A stretch of DNA of 56,694 bases, taken from assembly GCF_900109995.1 (NCBI RefSeq), contig NZ_FOCB01000021.1:1-56694 (forward strand). Reading direction: 5' to 3'. A model generated the notes under the pieces. It saw only the letters and a list, made by a program, of their open reading frames with translations, had not been told where the DNA came from and made no database searches. The stretch is from Pseudomonas sp. ok272. Lineage in GTDB: Bacteria > Pseudomonadota > Gammaproteobacteria > Pseudomonadales > Pseudomonadaceae. The stretch's first letter is position 1; every line of letters begins with the position of its first letter. The position numbers and the translations under genes were made by a program. Positions 34,736-43,663 of the stretch are shown piece by piece.

Positions 34736-36379
34736 ATGATGGCGACAAAAATAATTCCGCCCGCCGACGGCGCCTATGCCTATCCCTTGCTGATCAAGCA
34801 ATTATTACTGTCCGGGGTGCGCTACGAGCCGGGTCGGGAAATCGTCTATGCCGACAAACTGCGCTACAGCTACCAGACCCTCAACCAGCGTATCCGCCGC
34901 CTGGCCAACGCCTTGACCGCTGCCGGGGTCAAGGCCGGTGACACCGTGGCCTTGCTCGATTGGGACAGTCATCGCTACCTGGAGTGTTTTTTTGCCGTGC
35001 CGATGATCGGCGCCGTGCTGCACACCGTGAACATTCGTCTGTCACCGGATCAGGTGCTCTACACCATGAACCACGCCGAGGACGATCTGGTGCTGGTGCA
35101 TGATGATTTTCTGCCGCTAGTTGAACAGATTCACGGGCAGCTCAAGACCGTCACAGGCTACCTGCAACTCACGGACGACACGGCAAGCAACACGTCGTTA
35201 CCCGTGCTGGGGGAATACGAGCAGCTACTGTCCCTGTCGGCAGACCAGTACGAGTTTCCCGATTTTGATGAAAACTCCGTAGCGACCCTTTTCTACACCA
35301 CCGGCACCACCGGCGATCCGAAAGGCGTGTATTTCACCCATCGCCAGTTGGTCCTGCACACTCTGAATGCCGTGGGCACCTTGGGGGCTTATCAGGGCCT
35401 GCCGCTGCTGCGCTCAGATGATGTGTACATGCCCATCACACCGATGTTTCACGTGCATGCCTGGGGGGTGCCCTATGTCGCCACCCTGATGGGACTCAAG
35501 CAGGTGTACCCCGGTCGTTACGAGCCCAACACGCTGGTAAGGCTTTTTCGCGAAGAGAAGGTTACGTTCTCCCATTGCGTGCCGACCATATTGCAAATGA
35601 TCCTGGGCTGCGAGGAAGCGAGACAGACCCGTTTCGATGGCTGGAAAATGCTCCTGGGGGGCAGCGCCCTGACACTGGGTACGGCCAGCGAAGCAACAGC
35701 CAAAGGCATTCACGTATACAGCGGCTATGGGATGTCGGAAACCTGTCCGCTGCTCTGCGTGACATACCTGCGCGATGAGGAACTGAAACTGTCCACCCAG
35801 GCCCAGTTACCCATTCGCATCAAGACCGGGATACCGGTCCCGATGGTCGATCTGAAAATCATTGATGCCAGCGGCAATGATGTGCCCCACGACGGTGAGT
35901 CCCAGGGAGAGATCGTGGTGCGTGCACCCTGGCTGACTCAAGGGTATTGGAAGGAGCCGGAAAAGGGCGCCGAGTTGTGGAGCAACGGTTGGATGCACAC
36001 CGGCGATATGGCCTCTATCGATGCCTTGGGCGGGGTAGAAATCAAAGATCGAATCAAGGATGTCATCAAGACGGGAGGAGAGTGGATCAGCTCTCTGGAA
36101 CTGGAGAGTCTGATTAGCGAGCACACGGCGGTTATGTCGGTAGCTGTCGTGGGTATTGCCGATGAACAATGGGGCGAACGCCCCATGGCTCTGGTGGTGT
36201 GCGAGGCGGGGCAGTATCTCGACCGCAAGATGCTGGAGGCGCATCTTCAGGCGTTTGTCGAGCGTGGCCGCATCAACAAATGGGCGATCCCCAAACAGTT
36301 CAAATTCGTCGCCGAGATCCCTAAAACCAGCGTCGGGAAGATCAACAAGAAGCTCATCCGGGAAAATGAATTGAGCTGA
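34736..36379 (+). CDS. Acyl-CoA ligase (DmdB / medium-chain fatty acid CoA ligase group)
   Basis: A 547-residue AMP-forming ligase. ATP motif YTTGTTGDPKGVYFTH, the GYGMSETCP box, TGD in WMHTGDMASID, and the C-terminal hinge KDRIKDVIKTGGEW with catalytic Lys in SVGKINKKL are intact. Start 34736 or 34739 after AAAGGACCAGGAA; an upstream TTG is less likely. Last gene of operon 2. It activates a carboxylic acid for the acyl-CoA dehydrogenase. Confidence 0.88.
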   Translation: MMATKIIPPADGAYAYPLLIKQLLLSGVRYEPGREIVYADKLRYSYQTLNQRIRRLANALTAAGVKAGDTVALLDWDSHRYLECFFAVPMIGAVLHTVNIRLSPDQVLYTMNHAEDDLVLVHDDFLPLVEQIHGQLKTVTGYLQLTDDTASNTSLPVLGEYEQLLSLSADQYEFPDFDENSVATLFYTTGTTGDPKGVYFTHRQLVLHTLNAVGTLGAYQGLPLLRSDDVYMPITPMFHVHAWGVPYVATLMGLKQVYPGRYEPNTLVRLFREEKVTFSHCVPTILQMILGCEEARQTRFDGWKMLLGGSALTLGTASEATAKGIHVYSGYGMSETCPLLCVTYLRDEELKLSTQAQLPIRIKTGIPVPMVDLKIIDASGNDVPHDGESQGEIVVRAPWLTQGYWKEPEKGAELWSNGWMHTGDMASIDALGGVEIKDRIKDVIKTGGEWISSLELESLISEHTAVMSVAVVGIADEQWGERPMALVVCEAGQYLDRKMLEAHLQAFVERGRINKWAIPKQFKFVAEIPKTSVGKINKKLIRENELS

Positions 36380-36386
36380 ATGTACC

Positions 36387-36416
36387 AAGCGCCCGATGTG
36401 ATGCATCGGGCGTTTG
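36387..36416 (+). terminator. Probable terminator of operon 2
   Basis: GCCCGATG (36391-36398) pairs with CATCGGGC (36404-36411), extended by flanking bases, followed by GTTTGGG. The T-run is short, so efficiency is uncertain. Confidence 0.65.
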
Positions 36417-36530
36417 GGTGAAGCAGGGTATCCGTCTGGCGAAGTCATCTACCCTGCACCGCAAAGCCAAGATATGGTGTGCACTTAAATTTAGGTGGAC
36501 ACCAGTTCTAGCCTTTTAAGCGGGTATTTC

Positions 36531-36900
36531 ATGCAGCCACAACGACGTTCCTACTCCAAATCCTTCAAGGCCCAAGTCATTCAAGAGTGTGCCCAGCTCG
36601 GCCATGATCTGTCTCGAAATCCCACCCCCACGCGGTACCGTCAACGTTAGCTGGCCGACCGAAAGCGCGGCTGTCTGCGCAACCTTTTTGCGAGAGCTGT
36701 TGCGATGATCCGTATCGACTCCATCTGGCTTGCCACCGAGCCCATGGACATGCGCGCCGGCACCGAAACCGCACTGTGCTTATCTGTTTGCCAACCGCCG
36801 CGCCAATCGCATGAAAGTGCTGGTGCACGATGGGCTGGGTATCTGGCTGGCGGCCCGCCGCCTGACCGCGCATATTTCAATGCGCAAATTTGCGGCGTAA
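36531..36900 (+). mobile_element. IS66-family remnant (degenerate OrfA and OrfB pieces)
   Basis: The 5' end of an IS66 OrfA is at 36531 (MQPQRRSYSKSFKAQVIQEC), lost after about 25 codons. OrfB begins at 36705 (MIRIDSIWLATEPMDMRAG), then loses an internal segment. It resumes near 36780 in another frame as YLFANRRANRMKVLVHDGLG and IWLAARRL, and stops at 36900. No OrfC transposase is present and I could not define both inverted ends. A relic marking the right edge of the operon 2 block. Confidence 0.8.
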
Positions 36901-36917
36901 CTCCAAGCGGTTTAGTC

Positions 36918-37928
36918 CTACGCGATTTTGATTACTACCTTACCAAAGGCGCCTCTGGCCAAATGTTCGTACGCTTCGCGTGCTTGATCGAATGGATACA
37001 CGTGGTCGATTACCGGGCGAATCTTGTGCTCATTCAGGAATTCGTTCATTCGGTCAAATGATGAGCGTGGAGCAACGGCTATGCCGCGAATCGTTGTTTG
37101 TCGGAAAATCATAGGCATCAAGTTCAGGGCAGAGGTTTGGCCTGTCAGAAAGCCGATCTGTGCGATACGTCCACCTGCCTTTGTTGCCGCAATCGATTGA
37201 TTGATGCCGTCACCGCCTGCCACATCCAGCAGGAGATCCACGCCCTTGCCGTCAGTGAGCTTCAGAACTTCCTCTGCCCACTCAGGGGTAGTGCGATAAT
37301 TCACACCAGCAACAGCGCCCAGTTTTTTTACAGCTTCCAGATTGGTATCACGGCTGGAGGTGACGATAACCTTGGCTCCCAAAGCTGTGGCAATTTGTGC
37401 TGCAAAAACAGAAACACCTCCAGATCCCTGAACCAAAACGGTTTGGCCGGCCTCGATCTGGCCATAATCGACGAGCGCATACCACGCCGTCAGCGCAGCA
37501 ATTGGAAGGGTCGCAGCTTCCTCATCTGACATGTTATCGGGGGCACGTACCGCGCTGTCTTCATGGATGATCATGTATTCCGCCAGACCACCAGGCAATG
37601 GCGAGCCGAAGCAGTAGTTGGGTTCATCAGGCCCAGGCATGCCCTCCAACCAACGTGAGTAGAGGTGTGAGTTGACCCGATCTCCGATAGCGAAGCGGCT
37701 GACACCATCACCAACGGCCACGACAGTCCCCGCCGCATCGCTGACGGGGATCAGCGGCTTGGGCACCATGTGAGGTTCATAGATGCCGTCAACGATGGCC
37801 TTGTCCCGGAAATTGAGTGATACAGCGCCTACTTTAACCAGCAGTTCACCAGCTTGGGGCACGGGGGTTTCCGTTTCGCCCTGCACCAGATTATCCAAGC
37901 CGAAATCTTTCAGAAGCCACGCTTTCAT
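36918..37928 (-). CDS. NAD(P)-dependent alcohol dehydrogenase / quinone reductase-like MDR protein
   Basis: A 336-residue MDR-family oxidoreductase. GroES-like N-terminal domain (VGAVSLNFRDKAIVDG), then VLVQGSGGVSVFAAQIA for the nucleotide. It lacks the structural-zinc cysteines and the usual catalytic Cys/His set, so it probably belongs to a zinc-free branch. Codon use looks less GC-rich than neighbours in places. It is divergent from a LysR regulator and probably its target. Confidence 0.85.
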   Translation of the reverse strand: MKAWLLKDFGLDNLVQGETETPVPQAGELLVKVGAVSLNFRDKAIVDGIYEPHMVPKPLIPVSDAAGTVVAVGDGVSRFAIGDRVNSHLYSRWLEGMPGPDEPNYCFGSPLPGGLAEYMIIHEDSAVRAPDNMSDEEAATLPIAALTAWYALVDYGQIEAGQTVLVQGSGGVSVFAAQIATALGAKVIVTSSRDTNLEAVKKLGAVAGVNYRTTPEWAEEVLKLTDGKGVDLLLDVAGGDGINQSIAATKAGGRIAQIGFLTGQTSALNLMPMIFRQTTIRGIAVAPRSSFDRMNEFLNEHKIRPVIDHVYPFDQAREAYEHLARGAFGKVVIKIA

Positions 37929-38093
37929 GTTCTGTCTCCAACAATTTTGAATGTGCAGGGGAGGAAAGCTCCTCCTTTACGCTGAGGACATTGTTGAGGT
38001 TTCGCGGCTCTAGATAAATGTGCAGAAACCAACAGGATTGTTATCCTGATCAGCAACAATCATCCAGTTAACACGCTTCCCGAGAAGAGACTT

Positions 38094-39011
38094 ATGGAGC
38101 TTCTACAGTCGATGCAAGTATTCGCCAAGCTAGCGGAGTTGGGGAGCTTCACCAAAGTCGCTGAGGCAATGCAGGTCGGACGCCCGCACGTCACACGCAC
38201 CATTCAGGATTTGGAAGCCTCGCTGGGTGTCCGTCTGTTCCAACGCACTACGCGTAAAGTGAAACTGACTGCTGAGGGCGAGCGGTTTTACGAACGCGTC
38301 AAAGAGATTTTGGCAACCATCGCAGAAACCACTTCCATGTTCGACCGTAGTGGATCGACGTTGCGAGGACGGCTTCGAATTGACATCCCCACCGCATTTT
38401 CCCAGCACAGCTTCATGGAAAGCCTTAGGAGATTTACCGAGGCATTTCCCGAAATCGAGCTTGCGCTAGGCGTGACCGACCGTACGGTAGATCTCGTAGC
38501 CGAGGGCATCGACTGTGTATTGCGAATTGGTGACCTCCCGGATTCAAGCATGGTGGCTAGAGAAATCGGCACCGCCACCATGGTGACCTGTGCGTCTGCA
38601 GGTTATCTCCAAGCCTGCGGGGCACCCAAAACCCTACAAGATCTAGTAGACCACCAATGTGTCAGCTTCCTTTCCGGTCAAAATAACAGACCGCTGCCTT
38701 GGCACTTCTCGGTAGACGGCGAAGATCGTCCACATACGCCTCATGGTGGAATCACCGTGAATGAGTCGAATGCCTACGTTCAATGCGGTGTTGCAGGCTT
38801 CGGCATTGTTCAAGCTCCTGGAATTACCGTTCAGACATTCCTCGCAAGCGGAGAACTGGTTGAAGTGCTCAGGGCATTTCGTCCAAAGCCTCGCCTGGTT
38901 TCCGTGCTTTATCCAAGCAGAACGCATCTTGCGCCTCAGGTCGACGCATTTGTGGATTGGCTGAAGGAACATTTTCCTGTGCTACACCCCAATTGGTTCA
39001 CAGCGCACTAA
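38094..39011 (+). CDS. LysR-family transcriptional regulator
   Basis: A 305-residue regulator. The winged helix-turn-helix is at residues about 1-60 (VFAKLAELGSFTKVAEAMQV) and a LysR effector domain follows (LRIDIPTAFSQHSF). It is of the CrgA-like type often found divergent from oxidoreductases. The 165-base spacer to the dehydrogenase should hold both promoters. Confidence 0.9.
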   Translation: MELLQSMQVFAKLAELGSFTKVAEAMQVGRPHVTRTIQDLEASLGVRLFQRTTRKVKLTAEGERFYERVKEILATIAETTSMFDRSGSTLRGRLRIDIPTAFSQHSFMESLRRFTEAFPEIELALGVTDRTVDLVAEGIDCVLRIGDLPDSSMVAREIGTATMVTCASAGYLQACGAPKTLQDLVDHQCVSFLSGQNNRPLPWHFSVDGEDRPHTPHGGITVNESNAYVQCGVAGFGIVQAPGITVQTFLASGELVEVLRAFRPKPRLVSVLYPSRTHLAPQVDAFVDWLKEHFPVLHPNWFTAH

Positions 39012-39378
39012 CCTTCGCTCATAGGCTGACTCCGCACCAAAACGGGCTGGTGCAAGATGTGTTCGGCAGACGCTTACGAAACAGGCGTAAACCCGCTTTA
39101 GGCCTAGCGAGATGCAACAGGCATGGCGGCTACTTACGTATTGCCAGTGGATGGTCTAGCGATCATGGCATCCGTATTTTCGTCTTGCGGTAGGCCTCGC
39201 ACCGTGGACCGGCGGGAGATGACGGCAAGGCGCGAATCGGGGACTTTGTGTTTCCAGCAGCTAACCTTCAAGTAGCGGACAGGCGACGAAGTGCCAGGAT
39301 GAATGTTGAACCCGCGCAGAGTCTGGCTCTCTATGGGATGTGAGGCTACATTTCTTTCTTTGACGACAAGGAACACTT
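39012..39378. other. Intergenic stretch, no gene seen
   Basis: About 367 bases without a supported gene, REP arm or clear terminator. The last bases hold AAGGAAC, the ribosome-binding site of the next gene. Confidence 0.5.
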
Positions 39379-39714
39379 ATGCGGACGTGGTCAGTGGCAC
39401 TTGCGGGCCTGCTGTTGGCTGGGTGTTCATTGCCGGCATCCCTGGTGCCGGGCGAACCCAATTACAGCAAGGTGTCGGACAAGCCGCCCAAGGAACTCGC
39501 TGCGTGCGTTTTTCCGGTCTGGCAGCGCGAAGTACCGAAAACCACCCAGGTTTCGATCTCCAATGGGATGAGGATCCACGCGCCGGGCGTGATCACGGCC
39601 GATGAAATCCTGGACATCGTCAAGTACAAGGATGGCAGCCGTGTCTCCCTCTACGAGGGGCCACCCTGGGCCAAGACGACGGTGTTGAGAAACGCGGTAC
39701 GTGATTGCCTGTGA
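39379..39714 (+). CDS. Small lipoprotein, function unknown
   Basis: A 111-residue lipoprotein. Signal peptide MRTWSVALAGLLLAGC with lipobox LAGC (Cys16), AAGGAAC before the start. The mature part has two further cysteines (AACVF and VRDCL). I do not recognise the family. Confidence 0.75.
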   Translation: MRTWSVALAGLLLAGCSLPASLVPGEPNYSKVSDKPPKELAACVFPVWQREVPKTTQVSISNGMRIHAPGVITADEILDIVKYKDGSRVSLYEGPPWAKTTVLRNAVRDCL

Positions 39715-39722
39715 GGCAAGGA

Positions 39723-39917
39723 TCATTCGCCCACTTGTGTCTCACAGGCAAAATGATTGGTCTGGCGGTTTTTCGCGGTCAGGTCGTTCGTCAGCTTCCT
39801 GGCCGCCGCGAGGCATTGGATGTGAGCATCTTGCTGCACCCAATGTTCGACGGGAATCACCTGGCAATGGCTGCGCGATGCGTCGGCGCACAGGTAGAGC
39901 AGTAAAAATACCGTCAT
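39723..39917 (-). CDS. Small exported-looking protein, 64 residues
   Basis: It starts MTVFLLLYLCADASRSHCQ with ACAGGAG eight bases upstream on the coding strand, which is a good site. The N-terminus is hydrophobic and could be a short signal or anchor, and the rest is polar with spaced cysteines (HIQCLAAARKL, HFACETQ). Its stop lies 8 bases from the stop of the convergent lipoprotein. No family recognised. Confidence 0.6.
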   Translation of the reverse strand: MTVFLLLYLCADASRSHCQVIPVEHWVQQDAHIQCLAAARKLTNDLTAKNRQTNHFACETQVGE

Positions 39918-40148
39918 ACAGACTCCTGTGCGTTTGGTTTCAGGTGCGGTGGCTTAGGTATGAGTATGTACCGCTCCCTCACTTCGGCCAGTGGCGCGGG
40001 GGTGATAATTCGATATGGGGCGACTCTCGCGTGCCCTCCGTTCGTCGACCGTTGTGGGTCTGAACGAGCGGGCCGTGACTGACGGGTTTCACGCTTCTTT
40101 CACAAGTGCCGACGTAGGCTCGGGTTATCCGTTAAAAGTAATCTTATG
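39918..40148. other. Intergenic stretch before an orphan terminator
   Basis: No gene is supported here. Because it ends in a strong terminator (40149-40176) with no coding gene in front of it on the plus strand, a small RNA transcribed from this stretch is possible; I cannot place its promoter. Confidence 0.35.
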
Positions 40149-40176
40149 AGCCCGTTCCCCAGCGGGCTTTTTTTTT
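40149..40176 (+). terminator. Strong intrinsic terminator without an upstream plus-strand gene
   Basis: AGCCCG (40149-40154) pairs with CGGGCT (40163-40168) and is followed by nine T. The nearest plus-strand gene stops more than 430 bases earlier. Confidence 0.8.
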
Positions 40177-40311
40177 GCCTGCGATAAAACTTGGTGCACA
40201 AACGCTGTCCAACCCTCGCGGTTTGGCGGGGGAATGTGTCCTGGACTGAACTGTCTGCCGCCCCGAGCGTCCAACCGCTTACTATTCAGTAATATCTTTG
40301 AGGTTTATGTC

Positions 40312-40671
40312 ATGCGTTTAACTCTGCCTGCTCTGGTTCTGGGCCTTCTGGTCGCTCAAGGGGCGATGGCCGCCGGTGATGGTACAGCGGCGCTCGGTGG
40401 TGGTCTTGGTGGTGCGTTGGGCAATGTGGTGGGGCAAAAGCTCGGCGGCAGTACCGGTGCGGTGATTGGCGCTGGCGTTGCCGGTGCGGCCGGCAGTGCG
40501 GCCGGTGCCCGTAAAGGCAATCGAACCAAGGCTGCTATCGGCGGTGGCGTGGGTGCGGCAGGTGGCTCGGTGATCGGCAAGTCACTGGGCGGCAAGAGTG
40601 GTTCCACTATCGGTGCCGGCCTTGGCGGTGCCGCCGGCGGTGCGGTAGGCAACAGCATGGGCAGGAAGTAA
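40312..40671 (+). CDS. Exported glycine-zipper protein
   Basis: A 119-residue protein with signal peptide MRLTLPALVLGLLVAQGAMA followed by repeated glycine-zipper segments (LGGGLGGALGNVVG, GAVIGAGVAGAAG, GSTIGAGLGGAAGGAVG). Such zippers pack helices in membranes. GAGG lies ten bases before the start at 40312. A YMGG-like family member by appearance; function unknown. Confidence 0.8.
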   Translation: MRLTLPALVLGLLVAQGAMAAGDGTAALGGGLGGALGNVVGQKLGGSTGAVIGAGVAGAAGSAAGARKGNRTKAAIGGGVGAAGGSVIGKSLGGKSGSTIGAGLGGAAGGAVGNSMGRK

Positions 40672-40698
40672 CACCGACGCCTGCGCGTGTTGAACGGG

Positions 40699-40724
40699 AA
40701 GCCCGGCTTGATGCCGGGCTTTTT
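40699..40724 (+). terminator. Terminator of the glycine-zipper gene
   Basis: GCCCGGC (40701-40707) pairs with GCCGGGC (40713-40719), followed by TTTTTC. Confidence 0.88.
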
Positions 40725-40910
40725 CATGGGCGCGGACCGGTGCTAGTACGCGGGCGGAGCGCTGAGGGCCTGCTCCGGCAAACAGTTGGCGCCTATCAAC
40801 CTGGCTCGCTATGCTGGCGAATCCTTTAACCGATCGTCGTGGGGGCGATCAAGACGATGGCCAGCCCTGAGCCGTTCCCGGAATGCAGTGTTGATAACGG
40901 ATCAGATGCG

Positions 40911-41582
40911 ATGAACGCAGCGCGAGGTTTGGGCCCGATCAAGGCCGTGATTTTTGATATGGATGGTTTGCTGCTCGACACCGAGGGGATTTACACCGAG
41001 GTCACGCAGATCATTGCCCAGCGCTACGGCCGCACGTTCGACTGGAGCATCAAGCAGAACATCATTGGCCGCGGTGCCGCCGACCTGGCGCGCTATGTGG
41101 TCGAGGCACTGGACCTGCCCATCACCGCCCAAGAGTTTCTGGTGATCCGCGAGCCCCTGCTGCGTGAGCGGTTCCCCCATGCGCAGGCCATGCCGGGGGC
41201 GCGTGAACTGGTCGAGCATTTGAAGGCCAGTGGTATTCCCATCGCCGTGGGCACCAGTTCTTCAAGCCAATCGTTCGCGCAAAAAACCGCGTTGCACGGT
41301 GAGTGGTTTGCGCTGTTCGACACCATTGTGACCGCCGATGATCCCGAGGTGGGTGCGGCCAAGCCGGCACCGGATATTTTTCTGGTCGCGGCGCGTCGCC
41401 TGGGGGTGGAGCCCAGAGACTGCCTGGTGTTCGAGGACTCACCTTTTGGCGTGACCGCCGCCAAGGCCGCGGGGATGACCGTCATCGCAGTGCCGGACGC
41501 CGCCATGGTCGATGAAAAGTACGTCCATGCCGACGGCATTCTGCGCAGCTTAAAGGCGTTCCAGCCTGATCGGGAGTCATGA
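40911..41582 (+). CDS. HAD-family phosphatase, GS1/HDHD1-like
   Basis: A 223-residue HAD hydrolase. Motifs: FDMDGLLLDTE, GTSSSSQSF region, AAKPAPDIF and VFEDSPFGV. The ATG at 40911 (MNAARGLGPIKAVIFDMDG) gives the usual N-terminus; ATG 40857 and GTG 40839 are in frame upstream. The GS1 group in pseudomonads dephosphorylates sugar phosphates or pseudouridine 5'-phosphate; substrate not decided here. Confidence 0.85.
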   Translation: MNAARGLGPIKAVIFDMDGLLLDTEGIYTEVTQIIAQRYGRTFDWSIKQNIIGRGAADLARYVVEALDLPITAQEFLVIREPLLRERFPHAQAMPGARELVEHLKASGIPIAVGTSSSSQSFAQKTALHGEWFALFDTIVTADDPEVGAAKPAPDIFLVAARRLGVEPRDCLVFEDSPFGVTAAKAAGMTVIAVPDAAMVDEKYVHADGILRSLKAFQPDRES

Positions 41583-41583
41583 C

Positions 41584-42009
41584 ATGCTCAAGGATGTTCC
41601 GTTTAGCCTCGCTGCTGCGCTGTTGATGATGGCAATGACGGCATGCACTCAATCCAAGCCCTCTGGTGGCGCAGCTTTAGCGTTGCCATCCCGTACCGCT
41701 GCACCGTCAGGTGAGGACGCCCGGCAGTTTTTCGCCAGAGGCAATGAGCCGTTCTGGGCAATCAAGACAAACGGATCGACATTGATTTGGCTAACCCCTG
41801 AAAATCCGCAAGGGAAACCACTCCGGGCCGATCAAGCTGTTTCGGCAGATAAGGTCGAGTACACGGGGAAAGACGCAGACAAGGCATTCGCTTTGCTCAT
41901 CGTCCAGGCCCCCTGTGTCGACACCATGTCCGGAGAGGCTTTCAATTTCACGGCTGTCTGGACGTATGCGCAACAAAGCCACCACGGGTGTGCCGCGGGT
42001 GGGGAGTGA
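41584..42009 (+). CDS. COG3650-like lipoprotein
   Basis: A 141-residue lipoprotein with lipobox MTAC near residue 21. The mature domain carries FFARGNEPFWAIKTNG, the signature of a small envelope lipoprotein family with a HslJ/MliC-like neighbour domain. Two cysteines (APCVDTMSGE and HHGCAAG) close the end. It begins just one base after the HAD stop, with GGGAG as ribosome-binding site inside the end of that gene, so the two are co-translated. Confidence 0.78.
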   Translation: MLKDVPFSLAAALLMMAMTACTQSKPSGGAALALPSRTAAPSGEDARQFFARGNEPFWAIKTNGSTLIWLTPENPQGKPLRADQAVSADKVEYTGKDADKAFALLIVQAPCVDTMSGEAFNFTAVWTYAQQSHHGCAAGGE

Positions 42010-42024
42010 CACCGGCCACAGGGT

Positions 42025-42733
42025 TCAGCGCCCTCGGCCAAACTGCCCGGGCCAGCCGATGATGGTTTTTCCCCGAGGCGTTGCATAGGTCCTGACCTTG
42101 GACGTCGAAAGCCCCAGCCGTACCAACGACTCAGCGATGGTCACCGCTGCTGTCACGCCGTCCACCACCGGCACGCCGGTGCGCTGTCGGATCTGTTCGC
42201 CCAGCCCGGCCATGCCGCCGCAACCCAGGCAGATGACTTCGGCCTTGTCTTCGTGCACCGGCGTGTTGAACGATGGCGAACAGGGCCCGCTCGGGGTCCT
42301 GTTCGAGTTCCAGCACCGCCAGGCCGCTGGCCCGGACTGACGCGCAGCGGTCCCAGAGGCCGGAGAGCTTGAGGCGATCCTCGATCAGCGGCACGGTGCG
42401 GTCCAGGGTCGTGACCACCGAATGGGCATGGCCCAGAAACATCGCGGTGCTGGCGTCGGCGTCGGTGATGTCCACCACCGGCACGTCCAACAACTCCTGC
42501 AAACCCTCGCGCCCATGCTCGCCGTAGCCGGCCTGGATCACCGCATCAAAGGGTTGGTCGTAGCGCATCACCCAGTCCATCACCGCGATAGCCGCCAGGT
42601 CGCTTTCGAAGTTGCCTTCGATGGAGTCGGCGCCAACGTGCGGGGTCAGGCCAATGATCTGCGTGCCGGCCGGCGGCTGATTCGATTTAGCGGGGGAGAG
42701 GTGTGCAACGATGGCGGTCGCACAGGACACCAT
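42025..42733 (-). pseudogene. Hydantoin racemase-like (Asp/Glu racemase superfamily), frameshifted and 5'-truncated
   Basis: Two minus-strand frames together make one racemase. The first (42733 down to about 42265) holds DAVIQAGYGEHGREGLQELL and SGLAVLELEQ. The second (about 42262 down to 42025) holds EVICLGCGGMAGLGEQI, with the second catalytic Cys, then PVVDGVTAAVTIAESLVRL. The shift falls near 42262-42268 (CGCCGGTGC), consistent with one extra base. The usual N-terminal VINPNTS segment is also missing, so this is not a simple sequencing error. Confidence 0.75.
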
Positions 42734-42754
42734 CGCGCAGGTGGGGCGGGGGGG

Positions 42755-43489
42755 TCAGGCTTTATGGATGAGGTTGCCGGCGTGCAGGCCGCATTCCTTT
42801 TGCGTGGCTTCTTCCCACCACCAGCGGCCTTCGCGCTCGTGCTGGTTTGGCAGCACCGGGCGGGTGCAGGGTTCACAGCCGATGCTGATGAAACCGCGCT
42901 CATGCAGGCTGTTGTACGGCAACTCCAGCATGCGGATGTAGCCCCAAACTTCTTCACTGCTCATTTGCGCCAGCGGATTGAATTTGTACAGCGGGCGCTC
43001 GGGCGTGGAGAACGCGCTGTCGACTTCCAGCACCGCCACCTGGCTGCGGGTGCCTGGGCTCTGGTCGCGGCGCTGGCCGGTGGCCCAGGCGCGGACGGTG
43101 GACAGCTTGCGCCGCAGCGGTTCGATCTTGCGGATGCCGCAGCACTCGCCGTGGCCATCCTTGTAGAAGCTGAACAGACCCTTTTCCTTGACGAACGGTT
43201 CGAGCTTGCGGTGGTCCGGGCTGACCAGTTCGATCGGGATGCCGTAGTGCTCGCGCACCTGGTCGATAAAGCGATAGGTCTCGGGGTGCAGGCGGCCCGT
43301 GTCGAGGCTGAATACCTTGACGTTCTTGTTGAGTTTCCAGGCCATGTCCACCAGCACCACGTCCTCGGCGCCACTGAAGGAGATCCAGAGATCATCGCCA
43401 AACTCGGCAAAGGCCAGCTTGAGAATGTCTTGGGCGGATTGTGTGGCATAGGTCGCGGCGAGTTCAGCGACGTCGAACGATGGGCTCAT
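42755..43489 (-). CDS. cysH: Adenylylsulfate (APS) reductase
   Basis: It reduces adenylylsulfate to sulfite with thioredoxin in assimilatory sulfate reduction. The 244-residue protein has the P-loop-like SFSGAEDVVLV, the [4Fe-4S] cysteines in GECCGIRKIEPL and GCEPCTRP, and the C-terminal redox cysteine in KECGLH. The extra cysteines mark the APS type used by Pseudomonas instead of PAPS reductase. Confidence 0.94.
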   Translation of the reverse strand: MSPSFDVAELAATYATQSAQDILKLAFAEFGDDLWISFSGAEDVVLVDMAWKLNKNVKVFSLDTGRLHPETYRFIDQVREHYGIPIELVSPDHRKLEPFVKEKGLFSFYKDGHGECCGIRKIEPLRRKLSTVRAWATGQRRDQSPGTRSQVAVLEVDSAFSTPERPLYKFNPLAQMSSEEVWGYIRMLELPYNSLHERGFISIGCEPCTRPVLPNQHEREGRWWWEEATQKECGLHAGNLIHKA

Positions 43490-43663
43490 CAGGGCGGTTT
43501 CCTACAGGTCGGTGGCGCTAAGCGCTCTATAGGCTGGCGATGGTAGCAAAATCCCGAGGTCCCTGGCGCGCTCGTCTGCGTTGCGCCGGTCGGTGCGAGT
43601 CGCTAGAGTTCGGCAGTCTTTTTACTCGCTCAACTCAATAATCAGTACAAATGGGAGTGTGTT

